Below, piece by piece: positions 10,568 to 17,372 of a stretch of DNA of 17,372 bases. The DNA is from Monoraphidium neglectum (lineage: Eukaryota; Chlorophyta; Chlorophyceae; Sphaeropleales; Selenastraceae). The notes under the pieces were generated by a model. That model searched no databases. It saw only the letters and a list, made by a program, of their open reading frames with translations, and had not been told where the DNA came from. Position numbers and translations under genes: made by a program. Position 1 is the first letter of the stretch; each line of letters starts with the position of its first letter. The stretch lies in contig NW_014013245.1 in NCBI RefSeq assembly GCF_000611645.1, positions 2,036 through 19,407 on the forward strand, read 5' to 3'.

Positions 10568-11525
10568 ATGGCCGCTCTCCGCGCGTTTGCGGCCGTGTTG
10601 CTGTTGGCGTCCATCTGTGCTGGTAGGTGGCCCAGACACGGCCGAAAAGAGCGTCTGAGCACCGACACCGGGTTGCAATTGGACACTCAGGACCACGGGC
10701 AGTGGCCTCCGCACAAACGAAGGCGTCGACCGATGGCTCACTGCATTTGGCAAGGGGGGCCCCAGAATGACGGGTTGTCCCGCTACGCGGCAGCCCGTGC
10801 GGCCGTGCTTTGTCACTTCGGGACTCTTGACGGAGATGCAATGTGCACGCCGCCCACTCCTCCCCGCCCGCCTCCAATCTGGGTCCCTTGACTTCTATGC
10901 CCCTCTGCCCTCTACCCGTGCAGCTGAGGCCAAGGCCTACCCCACTGCTCTGGCGGTGAGGAGCTGGCGTGACCAGGGCTGAGGGGTGCATGTAACCAAC
11001 CTGTTGATGCCTCCACCTGCTGGGCAGTCCGGCCAGGGCAGCCTACACAGGCGGCAGCACCGCGTGCACACAGATCGTGCTCAGTGTCTGGCCCGTTCTC
11101 CGCTTACATACACACAGCAAGCATATCCGCCCCACACTGCACTTTCTCCAACCTTGCCGGCCCCCCCTTTCTCAGGCCCTGGAGTCAAACAAGAACCTGA
11201 CCCTGTTCACCAAATTGGCTGAGGCATCTGGCCTCAAGCCCTTCCTCAAGTCCCCCCTGACCAAGGCCACCATCTTCGCCCCCACCGATGCGGTGCGCCC
11301 AAGGGTATCCGTGGGCAAAGGCCGCTTGTGATGCAGGCGTGCCCTGTCCCTGAGGAGGGAGAAAATCGCCCCTGTGGCTGCTCCGCAGCCCCTTGTAGCC
11401 CTATCACTGTGCAGTGATGCCCTTCACGCAACCCCCCAACACACACTACACAGACACGCAGTCACACTCACGCACACATGCATACACACGCACGTACGCA
11501 TGCACGCACGCGCTCGCACGCACTG

Positions 11526-11581
<56 letters not shown>

Positions 11582-13588
11582 ACCTGTGCACGCACGCACG
11601 CACATACGCTTGTGTGCAAGTGAGCACGTGCACGCACACGCACACGCTCATACGCCGCATGCACACGCACACACGTGCAGGCCATCCTGGCTCTGGCCAA
11701 GGTGCTGAAGCGCACCCCTGCATCCCTGCTGACCCCTGAGTCAAGCCTGCTGGTGGACCGCGTCATTGGCCAGCACATTGTCCTTGGGTCCAGTCTCAAG
11801 GCCGCGTCTGTCACCGACGGCGCAAAGCTGAAGACCGCCGGCCACGGCACACTCAAGGTCGTCGTCACGAAGGCGGCACGCAAGCTGCTGGCCGCGTCGT
11901 GGCGCGCTCTGCTGCAAGCCAAGGCGGGCGGCAAGGTGGTTGTGGTCGGTCCCCAGGTGTGCACGTGCCCCTGTGGATATCCGATCCCAGACGCCTGCAA
12001 TGTCGTGCAACATTGTTTCCATTGGGTTTGCGCTGGTGATCATGGTCCTGCGGAAAAAGTTGGGGCGTGCCTGCCGACCCTGGTTTTGCTGCTCTTCGCA
12101 GCCAACCTTGCCGCCTGTCCTCGCCTGCCTGTGCGTCAGAACAACGCCACCGTGGTGGGCACCGACCTGATCGGCGGCAATGTGACCATCCATGTCATCG
12201 ACGCTGTGCTGCTGCCTTCCAACGTGAGCCTCAAAACACGCCACTTTGCCCCATGCATTTGGCGCCCGCTGTCAACTTTGATGGGGGATTCGGCTGAAAA
12301 CAACAGGCTGTATGCCACACCATATGGGGGATTCACCTGAAAAAAATAGGCTGTATGCCACACCGTGCGCCAGCCTCCTGGCTGGCCTGACCCCTGTTGT
12401 GTTCCTCAAACTCCCCCCTCAGGTGTTCCCCACACTTGCTGCGGCCCTGGCCTCTAGCCCCACCGTCTCTGTTCTGGCCTCCTTCATCGCCAAGGACCCC
12501 AAGCTCGCAGCAGCCGCCGCAGACCCCACCACCAACATCACCCTCCTTGCGCCCGTCAACAAGGTGGGTCCTAAGGGAAGGGCCTATCTACTTGGTCATT
12601 ATTGGATGCTTGCGCTGCTGGGAGTGGAGGGCAACTGCAGCTTTGGCTTTGGACTGGATCTGCGTGCTGTGGCTCCGGCCTACACAGGCCCCTGACTGTG
12701 CCCGTCACACACTAGCGCTGGCACCGTGCAACTTGTTTTGGTGTTTACTCGTCCATGTACAGAGAAACACAACACTTGGAGCCCTCATCACGCCTTGGTC
12801 CCCTCCAGGCGCTCGAGGCCGTGGCCGCCACGCCCGCGGGCAAGGCCCTCATTGCCAACGCTGCCAAGCTGCACAATGTGCTGGCCTACCACGCCATCAA
12901 GCCTGCCACCATTGTGCCCACATTCAAGGGCAAGGGCACTGAGAATTTTGAGACCCTGGCAGGCGTGCCTGTCACCGTCACAAAGGTAAGAAGGGTCGGG
13001 GCTGGTCGTGGGGCTAGAGGCAGGGTCGAGGGTGGGAGTGGGGGAGCATAAGAGTGAGCCATTAGTCCTGGGCCGGTATTGAGCCATTGGTCCTGGGCCG
13101 TTATTGCGGGCAAAAGCTGGCTGCATTTTCTCACAGTTGCCAGCAATGCTGCAGAGCCGCCGCCGCTGCTGCTGATCAACTCATACAGACCAGTTGCGGC
13201 CCTTTTACATGCTGTGCCACCCAAACTCTGTAGGTGATCAGCAAGAAGGGGAACACGACCACCGGTGTCGTGACCATCACCGGCAAGGCGGGCGGCAAGG
13301 CTGTGATCCGCAAGCACAACATCAGTGAGTGTCCAAATGAAGGGCCAGTTGGCTGAGCATGTGCTAAACGCTTTGTTGTGGGTCTTATGAATTGTGGGTG
13401 GGGGCCCGCTTGAAGGATGCCACCTTGCCTGCAGTCAATCGGGACTGTTGTCAGCAAATGCAGGTGCTGGTCCATGCTGTACTTTTCATCCTTTGCACTA
13501 AATCCTGCCGATCCCCACCACCCGCCCTTCACCATCAGTCGCCGGTGCCAGCTACGTCAACGTCATCGATGGCGTGTTGCTGCCCTAG
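10568..13588 (+). CDS. Secreted protein with two fasciclin (FAS1) domains, 9 exons
   Basis: Exons: 10568-10622, 10924-10955, 11176-11292, 11681-11956, 12140-12223, 12423-12563, 12809-12985, 13234-13324, 13539-13588. They sum to 1023 nt, giving 340 residues with all phases consistent. The start (AAAATGGC) opens a signal peptide, MAALRAFAAVLLLASICAA, cut near residue 19-20. FAS1 domain 1 spans about 25-188: H1-like TIFAPTDA (61-68), conserved His in VIGQHIVLG (His100), and H2-like NVTIHVIDAVLLPSN. FAS1 domain 2 spans about 189-340: TNITLLAPVNKA, LAYHAI, and the final VNVIDGVLLP directly before the stop. There is no GPI-type hydrophobic tail or Pro-rich linker. Several Asn-X-Thr sites (NLT, NAT, NVT, NIT, NTT) suggest N-glycosylation. 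FAS1 proteins act outside the cell or at membranes in adhesion and wall organisation; the specific role here is inference. Two introns carry recent-looking tandem duplications and one carries a long CA tract. Confidence 0.9.
11440..11676. repeat. Long alternating purine-pyrimidine tract with (CA)23 in a FAS1-gene intron
   Basis: Almost the whole second half of the intron between exons 3 and 4 is CA, CG and TG dinucleotide sequence, with a perfect (CA)23 at 11531-11576. It runs to within a few bases of the acceptor at 11679-11680. It is the longest tract of this kind in the window and generates spurious open frames on both strands. Confidence 0.95.
12281..12364. repeat. Tandem duplication, 43 bp period, in a FAS1-gene intron
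   Basis: A 41 bp unit beginning ATGGGGGATTC and ending CTGTATGCCACACC occurs at 12281-12321 and again at 12324-12364, with only a few differences. It lies in the intron between exons 5 and 6 of the FAS1 gene. Confidence 0.9.
13056..13105. repeat. Tandem duplication, 25 bp period, in a FAS1-gene intron
   Basis: The 25 bp unit beginning GAGCCATT and containing GTCCTGGGCCG occurs at 13056-13080 and 13081-13105 with two mismatches. It lies in the intron between exons 7 and 8. Confidence 0.92.
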
Positions 13589-13610
13589 ATTTCTGACAAG
13601 TTTCCCACCG

Positions 13611-13615
13611 TGTAA
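13611..13615 (+). terminator. Poly(A) signal TGTAA of the FAS1 gene
   Basis: TGTAA begins 22 nt after the TAG stop of the FAS1 gene, in sense orientation. This is the best placed of the TGTAA motifs in the window and implies a very short 3' UTR. Confidence 0.65.
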
Positions 13616-14293
13616 AGCGACATCATATGACATCCCGCCTCAACGCTGCAATTTGCAAAGCGTGCGTCAGCTGCACACAGGTGTCACCGCCGCACTAATT
13701 TCTTGTCAACCACGTTCGCTTGGGCTGATCACCTGGCATTCCTATTGCAACATGCAGGATCGTACCCTCGCACCACATGTGGACACCAGCTTGCTTCCGA
13801 TAAACCGCACTCGGCACACAAATGCAAGTTAGGTTGCATTCGTGCATCCACAATCTCACATGTGCTGGACGTGTGAAGCGTAACATCGCCTGTGCACGCA
13901 TGCGTGCATGGATGGCATGCCTCGTGAGGGAGGGGAATGCGAACAGAAACAGGCAGCACGCATAAGGCAAGTGGGTTATGCTGCAGCACGTGCCGCCCTG
14001 AATCACAGCAAGGCGTTTACGTGATGGAAATGGGCACAAACGTCAGCAATCAGCAGACATAGTATATATGTACCAAACAACAGTACACGCACCGATGAAT
14101 GAGAAAGGGAGAGAACGAGAGACATACAGAGACAGTGAATGCTGACGCCCTGCGCAATTGGAAAGCCTGCGAGTGGCGCCGTTGAGTAAGGTTGAGCAGG
14201 AGAGGGCGTAGTGCGCTACGCTCAACCGTAGCGTGTTCATGTCACCCCGCGCCCTTGATGCGGCCGTGAAAGCGGACAGTGTTTTGAGGGCAG
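13616..14293. other. Gene-poor intergenic stretch after the FAS1 gene
   Basis: No open frame here looks coding on either strand. It contains a perfect 16 bp palindrome TGCACGCATGCGTGCA (13893-13908), a GAGA-rich patch (about 14099-14136) and a diverged repeat copy shared with the 7.7-8.0 kb region. Confidence 0.5.
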
Positions 14294-14328
14294 GAGTCGC
14301 GTTCGAAGGTCATTGTTCAACTGGCTGC
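14195..14328. repeat. Diverged dispersed repeat, copy B
   Basis: This is the partner of copy A, with the same three blocks in the same order. Compared with A it has about 35 extra bases between the last two blocks and lacks the hexanucleotide microsatellite between the first two. The bases just before the GC block match copy A at roughly 18 of 24 positions. Confidence 0.4.
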
Positions 14329-14723
14329 TTGTCTGGCCATGCGCCTGCCATTTTTACGACTTTTTGAGGGTGCGTGCCCAAGGTTGGGCACGCAAATATA
14401 TATCGGCGCGCCACACAACTTGCACACATGCAAGCTGTATCCCATAGCTATCTGTATCCTTTCCACCACTCATTCACACACACGTACGACGCCACGCACA
14501 CAACCTCCACGCACCTGTGCCAGGTGATTACTATCCATTGAATTTGCGTGAGCCGCCCTTCAATATTCCAACCCTGGCCATGGAGACAATAGACGAGCAC
14601 AGCGAGGCGCTGGAGGGGCCCGCCGCGTTCCGAATACATATGCTGCTTTTCAATTTGTCGCAGCTCGTTTGGGATGACGAGCTCACCTGGTTGGAAGACT
14701 CACCCCTGATGAAACACAACTAG
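14294..14723 (+). pseudogene. Possible 3' end of a methyltransferase-like gene, two exons, fragment
   Basis: The exon at 14524-14723 follows a clean acceptor (CACCTGTGCCAG) and ends with TAG. It encodes DYYPLNLREPPFNIP, an acidic stretch (ETIDEHSEALEG), then MLLFNLSQLVWDDEL. A candidate upstream exon (14294-14369, acceptor GGGCAG, donor GTGCGT, phase 1) encodes MRLPFLRLFEG and joins in frame. From memory, PLNL-x-x-PPFN-x-P followed by an acidic stretch and a hydrophobic L-x-L strand resembles the tail of some class I SAM-dependent methyltransferases; this match is weak and unverified. No SAM-binding glycine motif or other upstream exon was seen, and codons are more AT-rich than in neighbouring genes, so it may be a decayed or duplicated gene tail. 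If ATG 14339 were the start it would make only 76 residues. Confidence 0.33.
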
Positions 14724-15414
14724 CAATGCTTTCAATCGCATGGATATCTTACATGTAGCAAACTCGCTCTCAGCGCTTTGCAGATCGTGCTGCTGTCGCA
14801 TCGGAACGTTTGACATGTCAATGGAATACCTGGTGGGAAGCGAAGCCATTTTGAATCAATCGCCGCGGGCCATTGACCCCAGGAACTGTGCATGAGGGGC
14901 AAGTACCGGTGCTTACCTTCCACGCACCCACTCAGTGGTGGTCAGCGTGGGGACGGCTTGGCAAGCAAGCCAGGGCCCTTGCTTGTGGCAAGCAGACCAA
15001 GTCATTACTTCCTTGCGAGCTGGCAAAGCCTGCGCGGAGACGATCACAGGCAGAGCGCAGCCAGTGCAATTCTGACAAGAAATAGTCGTGATATATCTCG
15101 TCGAGCCTTGGCCTCATGATGTGAAATACATCACGACTGTTGTTGCATCCCTGTGGGTGCATCACGCCCACAGGGATGCAACCAGGGTGGAAGCTGAAAA
15201 GTCAGGACACACATGCCCTGTGACATCACCATGACTCGTCAAAAGAGTGAGGCACGCTGCTCTAGGGGTTGCTGGTCCATCATCGATAGGGCCTATGATG
15301 GGATGAAAAACCAGCTGTTTTGTGCTGTAACCATCATCCAAAAAGGGCGAAATTTAGGTCCTACAAAGAAAAAATCCACAAAATGGTACACAGGCTGAAA
15401 GGTCTGGATGGTAA
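14724..15414. other. Intergenic stretch with hairpins, no supported gene
   Basis: There is no convincing coding frame. It holds a small inverted repeat (CAAGCAAG at 14962-14969 against CTTGCTTG at 14978-14985), two stem-loops in series near 15.15 kb, and lower-GC DNA leading into the RNase H relic. An open frame at 15213-15398 with a Lys-rich end is unassigned and could belong to the same decayed element. Confidence 0.45.
15116..15182. repeat. Two stem-loops in series, one with perfect 16 bp arms
   Basis: The stronger hairpin has arms GTTGCATCCCTGTGGG (15142-15157) and CCCACAGGGATGCAAC (15167-15182), fully complementary, around a 9 nt loop. Just upstream, TGATGT and ACATCA flank GAAAT (about 15116-15133). 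A perfect 16 bp stem is unlikely by chance and may be a transposon end, a structured RNA or a MITE remnant. Confidence 0.85.
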
Positions 15415-15690
15415 CCGGCACTCACATTCCTCACAGCAATCACAGACGCAATTGCGCGAAGGCCCCCTGAGACGCCGGTTGTACTTCTGCAAGTGCCTGT
15501 ACACGTGGGCATCCACGGCAATGAAAGAGTCGACAACATTGCCTCAGAAGATCCCCTGACGAGAGTGTGTGCAGTATCTGCGGGCGCACTTCCGTCGTAT
15601 CTGGCTCACTGGCTCCCAGTCGGTGGGAGTGCGTCCCACTGCCGCCGCTGTGCCCTCGTTTCGTTCTTGCAGCGGCCTGAACGAATGTGA
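15415..15690 (+). mobile_element. Decayed RNase H domain fragment, probably from a non-LTR retrotransposon
   Basis: The frame is open from just after TAA (15412-15414) to TGA (15688-15690). It encodes a helix-like stretch (FLTAITDAIARRPPE), a strand TPVVLLQV, then PVHVGIHGNERVDNIA. This fits the P-x-H-x-GI-x-GNE-x-x-D-x-(I/L)A signature at the end of LINE-type RNase H domains, including the last catalytic Asp. The first part of RNase H (the D-G-S strand) is not readable in this frame because of the upstream stop, and the reverse transcriptase is not visible, so this is a relic. A Cys/His pair (HCRRC) follows. Which LINE clade it comes from cannot be told. Confidence 0.45.
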
Positions 15691-16350
15691 TCGACCGAGC
15701 AAAGCACGCTCAAGCGTTTCCACGGCATGAGTTGCAAGACCTGCTGTATCAATTTTGGTTCAAGAACTCCAATGAGTCAAGCGCAGGACACCATGCAGCC
15801 AACAGATGAATAGAGCACTGCAGCCGATACCGGTACAGCGGACGCGGCCGACGCGTTGCGGCAAAGCGGTCTTTGGTGTATCATGAGGTGAACGGGTTCT
15901 TGAAAGTCATCAAGCACATTGTGACGATGCTGATCGACATGTTTTTCCCTTCTGACTCCAGCGATACCGGTGCCTGCACTCTCAGAGCAAGACGGGTTTC
16001 ATTCGAAGTGTTATCATCGCGTTTCCCGCATGGCTGAGGCCTCGGCGCAATACCCCGCGATGGACTGTGAGGCTCGCACAGTTTATCCGGAGGCGCCCAG
16101 CGGGTAAGCGGAACAGCAGGCGGGTGTCATAATATTGTCTTGCATTAGGCGCCTCATTGACCACAGGGCTGCGGTGAATCACCCGTGCCCTGGTTTGGGG
16201 TGGTCAGTTCTGCCCCAGATTTATACAGGCACACCAACAGTCCTGAAGTCTTTTTTGGGCAAGTGATTGGCCTTCGTTTCTGGGGAGACGCCGCGAGTCG
16301 GCGGACATCGACATGCATGCTCGCTTCTGACCCCGCTGCGTTGCTTGCGC
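15691..16350. other. Intergenic stretch, no supported gene
   Basis: Sense frames are mostly closed. One segment (about 15807-16036) stays open without a start codon and reads as a basic patch followed by a hydrophobic helix (VIKHIVTMLIDMFF). I cannot assign it, and chance is possible. An AT-rich CATAATATTG (about 16129-16138) lies some 215 bp before the next start codon and could be a weak promoter element. Confidence 0.4.
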
Positions 16351-17372
16351 ATGTCACCGGTGTCGCTGCCACACAGCAGTGACATGGCGGACCTGCGAGC
16401 GAATAGCCTGGACACGGGGGGACGGCGTCGCCAGGTCGCCGACATGCGGGCGCCGCGTCCGAGCGGCCACATCGGCAAGGGGGCTCCTCGGTTGCCCGCT
16501 GCCGGGCAGCAGCGCAGCAAGGGCAGCGGCGCACCGCGCAACGGCCTCTCCGGCTGCGCGCCATCTTGGGCCAACGGCACGTGGCACCCCGTGGCTGTGA
16601 TGGTGTCCTCAGGGCAGCTTCGCAATGGCGGCACTGGCGTATTTATTCCCGGGGGCGCGCGTACGCAGACCGCCACCCCCGCTAGTGGCCATGAGGCACC
16701 GTCGCCAAGCACCTGTGTCAGCGGCGCGAGCGTGGCGCATGGGGCTGCCAGCAGCAGCAACAGCAGCAACACCAGCTGCAGCAGCAGCAGCATCGCAGTC
16801 ACCTGTGGCACGTGCAGCACGGGTTCGCCCCGCTCCCCCAGGTCGCCAGCCGTAGCCCAGCTGGGCGAAGGGGTGTCACCAGCGGTACATGCTATCGTTG
16901 CACCGCACTGCCTCAGGGCCCTCGGAGGTCCCGCCACCGAAGCAGCTACCAGCCTGCGCAGCATGCATTCGCTGTCGCAACAGGCAGGGCCGTTGCGGGC
17001 ACCCGTGTCGCTGCCGGGAGGTGTGGTGCCGCTGGCTGCGGTCCGACCAACGCTGGGCGCGGCGAGAGTGTGGGACAAGGAAGCCTACAGTAGCGGCTGC
17101 TGTCACAGCAGCCGCCTTACCGAGGGCCACCGCAGCCATAAGGCGTGGCCGTCCTCTAGCAGGCATGTGCTGTCCGCAGCCCCCAGCACCGGGCGCCGCA
17201 CAGACGAAGCACGGCGACCAAGCGCCGCACTCCCGGCCCAGCCTGCAGCCACCAGAACTGGTGCCACAAACGCAGCCAACGCGACGGCAGCCGCGGCTGC
17301 TGCTGTGGACGCGGCCGCCCAGGCGCTGGCGGCTGCGCAAGCCGCCACTGCTGCGGCCTCTGCCTGTGGCTC
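16351..17372 (+). CDS. Ser/Ala-rich protein with a GGTGVFIP motif, unknown function, 3' partial
   Basis: This frame runs without a stop from after TGA 16264-16266 to the right edge. ATG 16351 (MSPVSLPHSSD) is the first Met; ATG 16384 (MADLRANSLDTGG) is a second option. At least 340 residues lie in the window. Order: basic N-terminus (GGRRRQVADMRAPRP), a compact block with CAPSWANGTWHPVAVMVSSG and then GGTGVFIPGGART (residues 93-105), a Ser/Asn tract coded by AGC/AAC repeats (about 135-150), a Pro/Ser/Ala middle part, and an Ala-rich helical end. There is no signal peptide or membrane segment. From memory, a similar GGTGVFLP motif occurs in plant proteins of unknown function; this is unverified. 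The minus strand over the same interval has a 285-codon open frame, which I take as a shadow because the plus frame is longer and compositionally sensible. Splicing inside the frame cannot be excluded. Confidence 0.6.
   Translation, partial: MSPVSLPHSSDMADLRANSLDTGGRRRQVADMRAPRPSGHIGKGAPRLPAAGQQRSKGSGAPRNGLSGCAPSWANGTWHPVAVMVSSGQLRNGGTGVFIPGGARTQTATPASGHEAPSPSTCVSGASVAHGAASSSNSSNTSCSSSSIAVTCGTCSTGSPRSPRSPAVAQLGEGVSPAVHAIVAPHCLRALGGPATEAATSLRSMHSLSQQAGPLRAPVSLPGGVVPLAAVRPTLGAARVWDKEAYSSGCCHSSRLTEGHRSHKAWPSSSRHVLSAAPSTGRRTDEARRPSAALPAQPAATRTGATNAANATAAAAAAVDAAAQALAAAQAATAAASACG

Noticed and set aside
14300..14310. GTTCGAA considered as a tRNA T-loop box
   Set aside because: No A box, cloverleaf stems or T-run terminator could be found around it.
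14962..14985. 8 bp inverted repeat CAAGCAAG/CTTGCTTG
   Set aside because: It is too short and isolated to support a functional element.
16221..17078. 285-codon open frame on the minus strand with a Leu-rich run
   Set aside because: It lies opposite a longer plus-strand frame. The Leu run is the complement of AGC/AAC Ser/Asn repeats, and the rest is Pro/Arg/Cys-rich shadow composition.

Overview
The window looks like nuclear DNA of a green alga (Chlorophyta). Evidence: short GC-rich exons, many introns with GTGAG/GTGCG/GTGGG donors and CAG acceptors, TGTAA motifs (the usual chlorophyte poly(A) signal) downstream of three genes, long CA-type repeats in introns, and a gene for an inactive FtsH-like (FtsHi) protein of the kind that acts in plastids. 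The genus cannot be fixed from the sequence. All exon models were built by hand from reading frame, splice dinucleotides and intron phase.

Layout. (1) 1-7277, + strand: a 17-exon FtsHi gene whose 5' end lies left of the window. The 916 in-window codons stay in frame across every junction. The AAA+ ATPase core looks intact, but the HExxH zinc-protease site is lost. (2) 7278-9096: convergent intergenic DNA with a (TGTGCG)n microsatellite and one possible orphan last exon. (3) 9384-10068, - strand: a three-exon gene for a predicted small secreted protein of about 98 residues that I do not recognise. (4) 10069-10567: a 0.5 kb divergent promoter region. (5) 10568-13588, + strand: a nine-exon gene for a secreted protein with two fasciclin (FAS1) domains, 340 residues, with TGTAA 22 nt after the stop. 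(6) 13.6-16.3 kb: a gene-poor stretch with a possible two-exon tail of a methyltransferase-like gene, a strong stem-loop, and a decayed RNase H fragment like those of non-LTR retrotransposons. (7) 16351 to the right edge, + strand: a long open frame for a Ser/Ala-rich protein with a GGTGVFIP motif, running off the window.

Genes working together. FtsHi proteins are known as subunits of a plastid inner-envelope AAA motor linked to protein import. The small secreted protein and the FAS1 protein are divergently transcribed from one intergenic region and both carry signal peptides, so co-expression in the secretory pathway or cell wall is a reasonable inference, but it is not shown by the sequence. 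I found no CRISPR array, tRNA, rRNA or prokaryotic-type operon. The best candidate for something undescribed is the small secreted protein with its divergent FAS1 partner.
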